The notes beneath the pieces were generated by a model, which worked only from the letters and a program-made list of their open reading frames with translations, did not search any database and was not told the origin of the DNA. From contig JALOQB010000024.1 of assembly GCA_025453595.1 (NCBI GenBank), positions 1 to 34,202 on the forward strand: a DNA stretch of 34,202 nt. The letters are read 5' to 3'. This document shows positions 14,299 to 24,448 of the stretch, one piece after another (the first letter of the stretch is position 1; every line of letters begins with the position of its first letter). The translations under genes were made by a program, and so were the position numbers. This DNA comes from Polyangiaceae bacterium (GTDB taxonomy: Bacteria; Myxococcota_A; Polyangia; Polyangiales; Polyangiaceae).

Positions 14299-16631
14299 GG
14301 CTTCTTGCACCTCACTTCGCCCATCTCGACCACGGGCCCTGCGCCTTCCGGGATGCGGAGGGCGAAGGAACAGCCGCCACGTTCGTGCAAGATCTCGGCC
14401 GGGTACGTCCCGGGCGGGAGGCCCTCCAGCTCGATCTCGCCCAGCTTGCCGATGGGGGAAGCGACGACCTGGTCCGGCGCCGACACCTGGAGGTCGCCGT
14501 AGGAGGGCACGGACAGGGCGCCGTCGGGCCCCTCGACGCGGACCGTGGCGCGGTGAAACAGGGTGCGCTTGACGCGGAACTGGGCCACCGCCGCGCCGCG
14601 AAAGGGCGGGGCGAGCTGCCGCTCGGTGCCCTCGATCTGGAAGGAGAGCGGCAGGTCGTTGTCGGCGAAGCTGAGGCGGTTGGCGTAGTAGGGCAGGAGG
14701 TCGGGGATCAGCAGGTCACCATCCCGGTCGGTCCGGCCGATTTCCTGGTTGTTCAGGTAGCCACGCACCCCCCTGGCGCCGGGGAGCCGGAGCACGCCGA
14801 GGGCCTGGCCCACGGGCCGGCTCGCGAAGACGCCGACGCCGGGGATCCAGACGATCGAGCCCCGGGTCGAGAGGATGACCGTCTGCTGACGCCGGGAGCC
14901 CTGCCGGTCCATCGCGTAGGTCAGGGCGTAAACGCCGTGCTGACCCCGGTACTCGCCGTGAGCCTGGGCGCGCTGCACCGCGCCGTCGCTGTGGACCGCC
15001 ATCGCCCGGAGATCGTGGCCCAGGAGCCGCTGGGAGGAGTGCGAGAGGGTCGCGAGGGCCTCGTCGGCGCCGTCGCTCCGGACCCGCGCGGCGATCTGGG
15101 CGCTGGTGCGGTCGATGTTGAAGCTCAGGGTGATCATGCCCTCCAGCCGGGAAGGTTCCCGGGGGGAACGGAGGCGGCTGAAGGTCCCCAGCAGGGTGAT
15201 CCCGGAGGCAAGCAGGTACGTGCTGGTGAGGGAGCTCTGGACGGTGGGGCCAGCGTCGCGCAGGTACGAGAGGGAGTGCTGCACGCCCGCGGTCGCGCGA
15301 GAGCCGAGGGAGAGGGAGGAGAAGGCCCCGAACTGGAGCAAGGGTCGGTCCTCCTCGGCCCTCAGGCTCGTGGTGGCGTAGCGCCCGGACATGGTCTGCG
15401 CCGAGACCCCGAGGCCGCCGCGAGGGCTCTGGAACGAGTAGGAAGCGGCGCCCGCGGCCCCCCCTGCCCCGCCGCCGTGGCTGAGCCCCAGGGCCAGGTC
15501 GAGGAGGCCGTGAGGGGTCAACCAGGTCCAGGTGCCTCCCCCGCTCGCGGCGCCGGCCCCGAGCTCGAGCCGGCCCCCCACGGTGCTCCGGTCCGTCAGG
15601 CCGACGCGGTGGCGCCCCAGGGCGACGGGGGCGGCGTAATCGAAGCTGGCGAGGCCCAGGTTCTCCCGCTTCACCCCGACCGTGTAGGTGTACTCCTCGA
15701 CGCCCGCCCGGAGCACGCCGTTGGACAGATAGAACGGCGAGGCCAGGGCCTGCTCCCGGCCGAACACGTCGCGAAGCACGTAACGAACCACCCCTGCCCC
15801 GCTCTGCCCCTGCAGGTTCTGGATGGTCACGGGCCCCGGGGCCACCTGCTGCTGGCGCACGCGCACCCCGTTCACGTACACATCGAGCTGGGAAGGGGTC
15901 AGGGCCATCGTGGAAGCGCCGAGGGTCGGGCCCCGGATGAAATAAGGGTCGAGGTCAAAATTTCTGGAGACGCTCACGCCGCCGGCGTGAAAGCCGCCAC
16001 CCAGGGCGCCGCCGCTGGAGAAGGAGTCGCCCACGGTCACCCGGCGCATGCTCTTGTGGTCGTCGAAGATCAGGTGGCTGGGGCCCCGGACCAGGCCCCG
16101 CTCCTCGGCGTAGGAGGCCGCGCTCCACAGCAGCATCTTGCCGGTGCTCAGCCCTGCCTCGGCGTACCCATCGAGCCGCTGAAAATCCAGCAAACGAGGG
16201 GCATAATTGAGGAAAACGCTGGTGTCGCTGCGGTACTCGATCCCCGGGGGGGCGGTCATCCCCAGGTTGATCTGGGTCTCGGGGAGGACCGACGGGTCGG
16301 CGTGGAGATCGAGCCGGAGCTCCTGCTCGTCGGTGCGGAACGAGACCGAGGGGGCGAGGGAGCTGACGGAGACATACTCCTGCCCCTGGTGACCCTCGCG
16401 GCGGCCGCGGGCGGCGACCGACTCGAGCCAGAGCTCCCGGAGCTTGCTCACCGGGATCAGCACGTCCCCGGAGCGGAGCAATACCGGGATTTCTCCCCGC
16501 TCTTCCTCGTTGATCCGCACCGTCAAGATCGCGACCTGATCGTCCTCCCGGGCGTGAGCGTCCCTCGCCGGCAGGTGGCCGAGCAACACCGCCACGCACA
16601 GCGCGATCCAGCGCGCTCGCAGGGCCGCCAT
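14295..16631 (-). CDS. Outer-membrane usher of a spore-coat-U type chaperone/usher pilus
   Basis: 778 residues with signal peptide (cleavage near AHA, residue 27). Usher hallmarks: N-terminal chaperone-subunit docking domain, central barrel segment starting YRSDTSVFLNY, the block LDVYVNGVRVRQQQVAPGP followed by GVVRYVLRDVFGREQ and SPFYLSNGVLRAGVEEYTYTVG, and a C-terminal domain (VPSYGDLQVSA, LPPGTYPAEILHERGGCSF) with a Cys pair. Forms the secretion pore for the subunits at 13828 and 17221-17967. It lies 27 nt after the chaperone gene with AAGGA upstream of the ATG. M. xanthus has an Mcu operon with this order, involved in spore coat or surface protein assembly. Confidence 0.93.
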   Translation of the reverse strand: MAALRARWIALCVAVLLGHLPARDAHAREDDQVAILTVRINEEERGEIPVLLRSGDVLIPVSKLRELWLESVAARGRREGHQGQEYVSVSSLAPSVSFRTDEQELRLDLHADPSVLPETQINLGMTAPPGIEYRSDTSVFLNYAPRLLDFQRLDGYAEAGLSTGKMLLWSAASYAEERGLVRGPSHLIFDDHKSMRRVTVGDSFSSGGALGGGFHAGGVSVSRNFDLDPYFIRGPTLGASTMALTPSQLDVYVNGVRVRQQQVAPGPVTIQNLQGQSGAGVVRYVLRDVFGREQALASPFYLSNGVLRAGVEEYTYTVGVKRENLGLASFDYAAPVALGRHRVGLTDRSTVGGRLELGAGAASGGGTWTWLTPHGLLDLALGLSHGGGAGGAAGAASYSFQSPRGGLGVSAQTMSGRYATTSLRAEEDRPLLQFGAFSSLSLGSRATAGVQHSLSYLRDAGPTVQSSLTSTYLLASGITLLGTFSRLRSPREPSRLEGMITLSFNIDRTSAQIAARVRSDGADEALATLSHSSQRLLGHDLRAMAVHSDGAVQRAQAHGEYRGQHGVYALTYAMDRQGSRRQQTVILSTRGSIVWIPGVGVFASRPVGQALGVLRLPGARGVRGYLNNQEIGRTDRDGDLLIPDLLPYYANRLSFADNDLPLSFQIEGTERQLAPPFRGAAVAQFRVKRTLFHRATVRVEGPDGALSVPSYGDLQVSAPDQVVASPIGKLGEIELEGLPPGTYPAEILHERGGCSFALRIPEGAGPVVEMGEVRCKKP

Positions 16632-16658
16632 CGGGGGATCCTTTCGCGCAAGGGGGGT

Positions 16659-17417
16659 TCAGCGCTGGCAGCCGGAGGAGCTGACCCCCAGGGTCGCGCT
16701 GTCGCTCCCCTGATCGGTCTCGATCTCGACGGAGATCGAGCTCATGCCGGCGCAGCTGGAGAGGGGCATCGTCAGGTCGTAGTGCCTGGAATCACCGCCG
16801 AGCACGTACCACCCCTTGAGCGCGTTCTCCTGGATCTGCTGGCCCGCGCTGTTCCGCGTCACCACCCGGATCTTCGTGTTCATGAAGTGGGTGTTCCCGC
16901 CGTTCTTCACCTGGAAACGCAGCTGCCCTTGCTGCAAGCTGAGCCCCTCCACCCCGGGCCTGGAGCTGGGCGCCGTCGCCGCGAAGAACACCGGGACGCT
17001 CATGCGGGTCAGCACCTTGACCCCGTTGATCTTGCCGGTGTTCGCCGAGGGGAGCTCCTCCACGATCACCCGGTAGGTCTTCTCGCTGGCCCCCGCCGGC
17101 ACCAGCACCCCGACCCGCACCTTCCTGGACGCCCCCGCCGGGATCGTCACCATCGCCGGGAACACCGCCACGTCGCTGGTCGGCTGGAGCACGACCTCCC
17201 CCTGCGGCGTCTGCTTCCATTCAAACGCGGTCAGCTGGAACCGCAGCGGCTCGCCGCTCTGGTTCTGGACCGTCAGCAGCCCGTTGCTCGCCTGGGCGTT
17301 CAGGTCCAGGCGCACCGGGCTCACCTGGAACAGGGAGGCTTCCGCCCTGCGCGGGTGCAGCATCAGGAGAATCGGCAGGACAAGCAGAAGCAGCTGGAGC
17401 AGGGGGCGGCGGTTCAT
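16659..17417 (-). CDS. PapD-like periplasmic pilus chaperone (CsuC/McuB type)
   Basis: 252 residues with a long hydrophobic signal (PLLQLLLLVLPILLML, cleavage near AEA). Two immunoglobulin-like domains: the first contains FQVSPVRLDLNAQ, the N-terminal strand used for donor-strand complementation, and the conserved TYRVIVEEL; the second begins about VPVFFAA. The Cys pair near the C-terminus (LSSCAGM and SSGCQR) is typical of the archaic (Csu) chaperones. Its ATG at 17417 has GGAG eight bases upstream. The 5' 197 nt also lie inside the read-through extension of the pilin frame. It binds pilin subunits and delivers them to the usher. Confidence 0.92.
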   Translation of the reverse strand: MNRRPLLQLLLLVLPILLMLHPRRAEASLFQVSPVRLDLNAQASNGLLTVQNQSGEPLRFQLTAFEWKQTPQGEVVLQPTSDVAVFPAMVTIPAGASRKVRVGVLVPAGASEKTYRVIVEELPSANTGKINGVKVLTRMSVPVFFAATAPSSRPGVEGLSLQQGQLRFQVKNGGNTHFMNTKIRVVTRNSAGQQIQENALKGWYVLGGDSRHYDLTMPLSSCAGMSSISVEIETDQGSDSATLGVSSSGCQR

Positions 17418-17967
17418 GGCAGGGCTCCGTGGCTAAGAAGGTGACCGTGGCGATTACGGTGTCCGAGTAGCTTCCGGCCGGGAGGTTCTGCGCCGCAGGT
17501 ACGCGGCCGTAGACCGTGATCGCCGTCAGCGAGCCCGACCCCGTGTGGCCCACACCGGTGCCCACAGTGTTGCCCCACACCGTGGTCCGCCCCGCGTCCT
17601 GGAACAGACCGTAGGACATGAAGTTACCGCCGCCGTCCGCCATCCGGCGCACCGGCACCGCGTCGGTGGAGCCGCCGCCAGCGTTCGCCCCCTGCCCCAG
17701 CGTGATCGTCGTGCTGGAGCCGCTGGTGCAGGTCACCGACACCGAGCCAGCGTTGTCCAGCGCCGTCGAGGCGTTGGCGTTGACCGGATCGTAGGCGCCG
17801 AACGCCACCGGGCTCGTCGCGATCGTGCAGTTGGCCGAGACCGAGGCGGTCACGTTCAGGTTCTCCGTCGCCGTGCCGGCGCTGGCCTCGTTCTCGAACG
17901 ACGTCACCACGCCGACCGCCGCCAGGGTGCTGACCGTCACGAGTACCTTCTTCAACATGCTGTTCAT
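17221..17967 (-). CDS. Spore coat U domain major pilin with anomalous C-terminal read-through
   Basis: Residues 1-30 are a signal peptide (MLKKVLVTVSTLAAVGVVTSF...ASA). About 31-177 is a full SCPU domain: VTASVSANCTIATSPVAFGAYDPVN, second Cys in VSVTCTSG, VYGRVPAAQNLPAGSYSDTVIATVTF. The family normally stops at the final strand, but here the frame continues for 71 Pro/Ala/Gly-rich residues (178-248) and overlaps the chaperone gene by 197 nt in another frame. A +1 shift after Phe177 (TTC TTA GCC read as TTC T TAG) meets TAG at 17433-17435, 15 nt before the chaperone ATG, the expected geometry. A 1-nt insertion, a sequencing error or recoding is likely. The ATG at 17967 is preceded by an in-frame stop at 17977. 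Confidence 0.82.
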   Translation of the reverse strand: MNSMLKKVLVTVSTLAAVGVVTSFENEASAGTATENLNVTASVSANCTIATSPVAFGAYDPVNANASTALDNAGSVSVTCTSGSSTTITLGQGANAGGGSTDAVPVRRMADGGGNFMSYGLFQDAGRTTVWGNTVGTGVGHTGSGSLTAITVYGRVPAAQNLPAGSYSDTVIATVTFLATEPCHEPPPPAPAASACPADSPDAAPAQGGSLPVPGEPGAPGPERPGEQRAADGPEPERRAAAVPADRV

Positions 17968-17976
17968 GGTGGCCTC

Positions 17977-18012
17977 TCACTTCTCCGGCGGCGCACCTCG
18001 CACCGCCTGCAT
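17977..18012 (-). CDS. Possible 11-residue leader ORF upstream of the pilin
   Basis: ATG at 18012 encodes MQAVRGAPPEK and ends TGA at 17977-17979, nine nt before the pilin ATG and in the same frame. It has the best Shine-Dalgarno of the region (AAGGAGG, about 18017-18023), better than the pilin's own GAGAGG. Could act as a leader for translational coupling, or could be chance. If the sigma-54-like site is the true promoter, the transcript would start inside this Shine-Dalgarno, so the two readings conflict. Confidence 0.3.
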   Translation of the reverse strand: MQAVRGAPPEK

Positions 18013-18027
18013 CGTCCCTCCTTCCTC

Positions 18028-18043
18028 AGCAGCGTCCGTGCCA
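18028..18043 (-). promoter_or_regulatory. Sigma-54 (RpoN)-like -24/-12 promoter of the pilus operon
   Basis: On the minus strand TGGCAC, 5 nt, CTGCT: ten of eleven positions fit the consensus TGGCAC-N5-TTGC(A/T), with the invariant GG and GC correctly spaced. It predicts a start near 18017, 50 nt before the pilin ATG. Sigma-54 promoters are common in developmental genes of myxobacteria. No enhancer site was identified. Pattern match only. Confidence 0.45.
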
Positions 18044-18325
18044 GGCGAGCAGCGAGGCTCCCTGCAGGATTGTTTCTCCAGAATTCACGGCCCGTTCGCC
18101 CTCTTCCCCCGCGGGACACGTCGATCTCCCACCTCGTCCCCGGGTGTCGCCGCTGTTTCACCGTGAGAAGCCCCCGTGTCACCACGGAACACCCTGCTCC
18201 AACGCGAGATGGTGAGTTCTGATCAAGAATAGACCCTGCCAATACGCACTCTTTTCGCTGTTTTTTGCAGCGAATGCATGATGTACACCCACCCCCTGCG
18301 GAGAGGGCGCAGGCGTTGCGGCTCC
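18044..18325. other. Intergenic region upstream of the pilus operon, with a 7-bp hairpin at 18254-18274
   Basis: This part of the 358-nt gap between the pilin start and the barrel-protein stop contains no convincing gene. It is less GC-rich than its flanks. TTCGCTG (18254-18260) and CAGCGAA (18268-18274) form a perfect 7-bp stem with a T-rich loop on the plus strand (A-rich on the minus strand). On the minus strand this follows the barrel-protein stop codon region only in the opposite sense, so it cannot terminate that gene; it could be an operator or part of an activator region for the pilus operon. Confidence 0.4.
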
Positions 18326-19498
18326 TCATGGCTGCATCCGGCGAAGCTCCTCGTCTTTTTCCCGGAGCTCGTCGTTCTTCTTCCTCAGCTCGTCGTCCTT
18401 CCGGCGGATCTCCTCGTCGCGCAGCAGGATCTCCTCGCGGCGCTTCCTGATCTCGTCCTCGCGGCGACGCAGCTCGTCGTCCCTCTTCTTCAGCTCCGTG
18501 TCGCGCCTTCGGATCTCCTCGTCTCGCCTTCGAATCTCCTCGTCGCGCTTTCTGAGCTCGCCCTGGATACGGAGGGTCTCCTCGGCCCGGCGTCGCGCCT
18601 CGGGGCAGGCCTGGTAGCGCTCGACGATATCCTGGCAGGCCTCCGCGCCGAGGCGCTTGCGAGGGGGCAACACCGCAGGCACCACGTCATCCCAGCGGAA
18701 GACCAGGCCACCGCCGCCGGAGACAGCGAAGGCCCCCCGGAAGGCAGGCCCCATCGAGGAGAGCATGAGGCGAGCATCGAGATCGACCGAGTCCGTGAGG
18801 CGCAGCGCCACGGTGAGGCCCCCGCGGAGGCCTGCGGTGAAGGAGGCCCTGAAGTCGACCGCATCGCTCACGATCTTCTCCACGTCGCCCTGGGTGAGCT
18901 TCAGTTGCCCGTTCTGGGCGTCCACGATCTGCTGGGGGCTGACCTCGGGCCTGTAGTTGTAGGGGTTGATGACCGTATCCAGGTTGAGCCCCGGGGAGAG
19001 CTCGGCCCAGGGGGTGATGGTGACCGCTGCGGAGGGAGAGAGCGGCAGGCCCAGGCCGAGCACGAGGGGGATGGACAGGAAGTTGTAGCGACCGCCGATC
19101 AGCACCGTGGGGACGCCGCCCAGCACGAAGGCCAGCGAGGCGCGAGGAACCCCGTTGTCGTAGCGTGCAGCAAGGGGCCTGCTCAGCAGCGCGACCGCGC
19201 CGCCGGAGAGGCCGTGGGCGGTGGGGGTGTCGCTGTTCATCCGGAAGTTGGCGTAGTGCAGGCCAAACTGCGCGCTCAGGTTGCCGGAGGTCGAGCTGAA
19301 GTTGGACCCGTAAGAGACAAAGTGGAGCCTTCCGCCGGGGAAGGAGCCGAGGGTGAAGGCCGGCACCACGCTGGAGGCCCTGGTGTCCCACGTGGAGATG
19401 GCCGGTGCGTGGGTGCCGGGCCGGGCCAGACCTTCGCGCGAGGACGTGAGGAGCAGCAGCAGGACCGGGAGCAAGAAGGCACCAGGAGCGAGGCGCAT
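18326..19498 (-). CDS. Outer-membrane beta-barrel protein with a C-terminal charged heptad-repeat helix
   Basis: 390 residues. Signal peptide (MRLAPGAFLLPVLLLLLTSSREGLA), then about 270 residues of alternating strands typical of a small barrel (GRLHFVSYGSNFSS, LSAQFGLHYANFRMNS, PSAAVTITPWAELSPGLNL, GLRGGLTVALRLTDSVDLDARLML). Two Cys at about 280-295 (EACQDIVERYQACPEA) mark the start of a helical C-terminal part. Residues 316-385 are ten contiguous seven-residue units of the form R-x-R/K-D-E-E-I/L. This should be a long coiled coil or single alpha-helix projecting into the periplasm, possibly contacting peptidoglycan or the inner membrane. It is followed upstream by the membrane protein at 19589 with 90 nt between. 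No Shine-Dalgarno is evident. Function unknown. Confidence 0.78.
   Translation of the reverse strand: MRLAPGAFLLPVLLLLLTSSREGLARPGTHAPAISTWDTRASSVVPAFTLGSFPGGRLHFVSYGSNFSSTSGNLSAQFGLHYANFRMNSDTPTAHGLSGGAVALLSRPLAARYDNGVPRASLAFVLGGVPTVLIGGRYNFLSIPLVLGLGLPLSPSAAVTITPWAELSPGLNLDTVINPYNYRPEVSPQQIVDAQNGQLKLTQGDVEKIVSDAVDFRASFTAGLRGGLTVALRLTDSVDLDARLMLSSMGPAFRGAFAVSGGGGLVFRWDDVVPAVLPPRKRLGAEACQDIVERYQACPEARRRAEETLRIQGELRKRDEEIRRRDEEIRRRDTELKKRDDELRRREDEIRKRREEILLRDEEIRRKDDELRKKNDELREKDEELRRMQP
18344..18553 (-). repeat. Ten 21-bp units encoding a heptad repeat
   Basis: Ten consecutive units (210 bp) encode RKRDEEI, RRRDEEI, RRRDTEL, KKRDDEL, RRREDEI, RKRREEI, LLRDEEI, RRKDDEL, RKKNDEL and REKDEEL. 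The only aliphatic position per heptad is the last, apart from LL in unit seven. The DNA units differ at many synonymous sites, so expansion is not very recent, but unit number may vary between strains. Confidence 0.85.
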
Positions 19499-19588
19499 GA
19501 CCCGAGGTTAGGGGCGATGGGGGCCCGGTTTCCATCGCATCATCACCCCCAGATTCACTTCTCAATTCGGGATTGAAGACAGTCGCTC

Positions 19589-20056
19589 TCACTGTTGCGG
19601 CGGTGCCCCGGGGAACAACCACCCGATCAACCGCACCTCCGCCAGCACCACGAGCAGGAGCCAGAAGAGCGCCGGCGGCACCTCGATCGAGAGTTCCTTG
19701 TGGGTCGCCTTTGCCTGGATCGCCTCGTCTTCCAGCTCGGCGGTCTGTTCGAGGCGGCGCACGGTGAAGAGGGTGCGGATCTGGAGGATCAGCGCCGCGC
19801 TTCGGAGCAACACAAGCAGGGCGATGGCGACGGCCGCCAGGAGGATGCCCATCTCGTTGACGGACGCGGTGGCCTCGGTCGGCCTGGGGCCGTAGTCGCC
19901 GACATGGTACGTGTAGCAATGAACCGGGACGAAGAGGACCGAGCCCGCGAGCAGCATGATGAGCAGGCCCTTCGACATCGCGAGCAGCCGGGCGGTGCGC
20001 TCCCGGAGGGCGAGGACCTGGTTCCACACGGCCGATCTCGGGAGGGGCTGGGTCAC
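19589..20056 (-). CDS. Three-helix membrane protein downstream of parE
   Basis: 155 residues, GTG start at 20056. Predicted helices: [19 protein letters not shown] (about 30-48), [23 protein letters not shown] (about 70-92) and [22 protein letters not shown] (about 128-149), with a charged cytoplasmic-looking segment ([24 protein letters not shown]) between the second and third. The start lies 13 nt after the parE stop, the same gap as parC-parE, so it is probably cotranscribed with topoisomerase IV. No family recognised. Confidence 0.7.
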   Translation of the reverse strand: MTQPLPRSAVWNQVLALRERTARLLAMSKGLLIMLLAGSVLFVPVHCYTYHVGDYGPRPTEATASVNEMGILLAAVAIALLVLLRSAALILQIRTLFTVRRLEQTAELEDEAIQAKATHKELSIEVPPALFWLLLVVLAEVRLIGWLFPGAPPQQ

Positions 20057-20069
20057 CAGCGATTTCTTA

Positions 20070-22004
<1,935 letters not shown>

Positions 22005-22011
22005 CTACGCT

Positions 22012-24363
22012 TCAGTTGGGGTTCAGGGTGGGGACGACCGGAGGCGGCGCGATCAGCCTGGAGAATCGGTCTCGCTTCACCAGCGTATGGCCGGCTCCCC
22101 CGCGCTCTCCCTCGACCTGGGACCAGGTCACGTCGAGGGTCTTGCCCTTCTCGGTCTCGATCTGCACCGCGTCCTTCTTGTGGGTCACGACCAGGGCGCC
22201 GGCGATGCGCTCGCCCTCGGCCAGCCGCAGCAGCGCCGAGCCCTTGCCCGCGCCGCTCAGGATGGGCAGCTCGCTGGCGGCGACGCCGATCGCCACCCCG
22301 TCGCTGGCGGCGGCGATGACGCCGTCCCGATCCCCCAGGGCGGCCACCAGCACCACCTCGTCGCCCTCGTTCAGGCGCGCGAAGCGCCGCCCGGTCTTGT
22401 TGGATGGATCGCGGTGGACCACCAGCGGGAAGCGGAAGGACAGGCCGCCGCGGGTCACCGCCAGCGCATACGGCGGCTGCGGGTCGCCGCTCTCGGAGGG
22501 CTCTGGAAGGGCAATGACCCTTGGATCAAAGGACATGCACGCAATAATCTTCTCGCCATCGTCGAGCTTGAAGAACTTCTGGATGGGCTCGCCGTGGCCG
22601 GTGGTCGGGGGGACGTCGTGGATGCGAGCGACGTAGCAGGTGCCGAAGTTGGAGAAGAAGGCGACGGCGTTCCTGGTGGAGCCGGCGACCGCCACCAGGA
22701 CGCTGTCGCCCTCGCGGACGCGGGTGGTAGAGAGGTCTTTGAGCTCGCGGACGCGCTTGATCCAGCCCTGGGTGGTGAGGATGACGTTGGCGTCCTCGGC
22801 GGTGATGAAGTCCTCGGCGCTGTACTCGGGCTCGTCGGTGCTGCCGACGATCTTGGTGCGGCGTTTCTCGCTGTACTTTGCCTTGATCTCCATGAGCTCG
22901 CCCTTGATGAGATCCCAGCGCTTGGCCTCGTTCTTGAGGAGGGCGTCGATGCGCTTGGCCTCGGCGCGGCGCTGGTCGAGCTCGTTGCGGATGTCCTGGA
23001 TCTCGAGGTGAGAGAGCTTGTAGAGCTGCATCTCGAGGACGGCGTTGGCCTGGGTCTCGCTGAGGTCAAAGCGGGCCGAGAGCTTCTCGCGGGCGTCGCC
23101 CTTGTTCTGGCTCTTGCGGATGATCTTGAGGGCCTCGTCGACGCCGTCGAAGATCTTGTCGAAGCCTTCGAGGAGGTGGATACGGCGGCGCAGCTCGTCG
23201 AGGTCATGGCGCAGCCGGCGCTGCACCGTCTCCATGCGAAACTCGAGGAAGTGGCGGATCATCTGCCCCAGCCCCAGGCGCTCGGGCACCGGGGCCACCT
23301 CGTCGCTGTTCTCGATGACGAGCCCTGCCCCCTGGACCGCGGGGGCTGCGCCGGGCACCAGGCAGGTCAGGTTGACTGGCACCGAGGTCTGGAGCGAGGT
23401 GTGCTTGTAGAGGTACGCCATGACGAGCTGGGGGTCGGACCCCTTCTTGAGCTCGATCACGATGCGCACGTCGGAGGTCGACTCGTCCCGCACGTCGGTC
23501 AGCGCCGCCAGCTTCTTGTTGACGATGATGTCGGCGACCTTCTCGACCACATCCTTGCGCGCCACCCCGTACGGCACCGACGTGATCACCAGGTCGATGG
23601 CCCCGTTCTTCTTCTCTTCGAGCCGGTAATCACCCCGGAGCCGCAGCGTGCCGGAGCCCCCCTCGTACACCGCCGCCAGATCCTCGCGGGTCGCGTGGAG
23701 CGTGGCCCCGGTGGGGAAATCAGGCCCCTTGATGTGCTTGAGCAGCGCCTTGGTCGCCAGCGGCTTGTCGAGCCCCTCGCCGATCTGGGCCACGCAGGCG
23801 TCGATGACCTCGCCCAGGTTGTGCGGCGGGATGCTCGTCGCCATCCCCACGGCGATGCCCTGGGCCCCGTTCACCAGCAAATTCGGGAACCGCGCCGGCA
23901 GCACCGTCGGCTCCTTCCGGGTGCCGTCGTAGCTCGGGCGCCACCCCACCGTCTGCTTCCCCAGCTCGTCCAGCAGCTCGAGCGCCACCGGCTTCAGCTT
24001 CGCCTCGGTGTACCGGTACGCCGCCGCCGCGTCGTCGTCCGGGGAGCCGAAATTCCCCTGGCCATCCACCAGCGTCGTGCGCATCACCCACGGCTGCGCC
24101 ATCCGCACCATCGCGTCGTAGATCGCCATGTCGCCGTGCGGGTGGTAGTTCCCCATCACGTCCCCGACGATCTTCGCGCTCTTGCGGTACTTCGCGTCCG
24201 GTGTCAGCCCCAGATCGTGCTTCATCGTGAACAGGATCCGCCGCTGCACCGGCTTCAACCCATCCCTCACGTCCGGCAGCGCCCGCGATGTCACCACCGA
24301 CAGCGCGTAGTTGGCATACCGAACCCGGGCTTCCTGCGAAAGGTACGTGACCGTTGAACTCAT
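22012..24363 (-). CDS. parC: DNA topoisomerase IV subunit A
   Basis: 783 residues. Winged-helix cleavage domain with [28 protein letters not shown], and the catalytic pair Arg117-Tyr118 ([10 protein letters not shown]); [14 protein letters not shown]; a long coiled-coil C-gate (about 385-505); C-terminal pinwheel blades (from about 530), in which the position of the GyrA box holds TTQGWIKRV instead of QRRGGKG. Absence of the box indicates ParC. The quinolone-contact Ser (Ser83 in E. coli GyrA numbering) is Met79 here, while the companion acidic residue Asp83 is kept. First gene of the operon; its promoter faces the gene at 24449 across 85 nt that contain a LexA-like site. Confidence 0.93.
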   Translation of the reverse strand: MSSTVTYLSQEARVRYANYALSVVTSRALPDVRDGLKPVQRRILFTMKHDLGLTPDAKYRKSAKIVGDVMGNYHPHGDMAIYDAMVRMAQPWVMRTTLVDGQGNFGSPDDDAAAAYRYTEAKLKPVALELLDELGKQTVGWRPSYDGTRKEPTVLPARFPNLLVNGAQGIAVGMATSIPPHNLGEVIDACVAQIGEGLDKPLATKALLKHIKGPDFPTGATLHATREDLAAVYEGGSGTLRLRGDYRLEEKKNGAIDLVITSVPYGVARKDVVEKVADIIVNKKLAALTDVRDESTSDVRIVIELKKGSDPQLVMAYLYKHTSLQTSVPVNLTCLVPGAAPAVQGAGLVIENSDEVAPVPERLGLGQMIRHFLEFRMETVQRRLRHDLDELRRRIHLLEGFDKIFDGVDEALKIIRKSQNKGDAREKLSARFDLSETQANAVLEMQLYKLSHLEIQDIRNELDQRRAEAKRIDALLKNEAKRWDLIKGELMEIKAKYSEKRRTKIVGSTDEPEYSAEDFITAEDANVILTTQGWIKRVRELKDLSTTRVREGDSVLVAVAGSTRNAVAFFSNFGTCYVARIHDVPPTTGHGEPIQKFFKLDDGEKIIACMSFDPRVIALPEPSESGDPQPPYALAVTRGGLSFRFPLVVHRDPSNKTGRRFARLNEGDEVVLVAALGDRDGVIAAASDGVAIGVAASELPILSGAGKGSALLRLAEGERIAGALVVTHKKDAVQIETEKGKTLDVTWSQVEGERGGAGHTLVKRDRFSRLIAPPPVVPTLNPN

Positions 24364-24386
24364 GGTGCCTTGTTGCCTCGCTCGGA

Positions 24387-24403
24387 CTGCTAGCCTGTTC
24401 AGG
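24387..24403 (+). promoter_or_regulatory. Candidate LexA box in the parC / 24449 divergent promoter
   Basis: CTGCTAGCCTGTTCAGG matches 16 of 17 positions of the motif CTRHAMRYBYGTTCAGS reported for Myxococcus xanthus LexA (quoted from memory). The same site also forms an inverted repeat, CTAGCC-N7-GGCTAG (24390-24408). It lies 23 nt upstream of the parC start codon and 45 nt upstream of the rightward gene, so binding could repress both. Confidence 0.45.
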
Positions 24404-24448
24404 GCTAGTCGCCCCTGCTACCCTCGTCAAATCTTTCGCGGACAAACT

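Noticed and set aside
14385..17444. 1019-codon open frame opposite the usher and chaperone genes
   Set aside because: Antisense shadow of recognised genes; composition is biased and no domain is visible.
18254..18274. Hairpin as a terminator of the barrel-protein gene
   Set aside because: It lies 5' of the pilus operon and beyond the wrong end of the relevant transcripts with no T-run after the stem; orientation does not fit.
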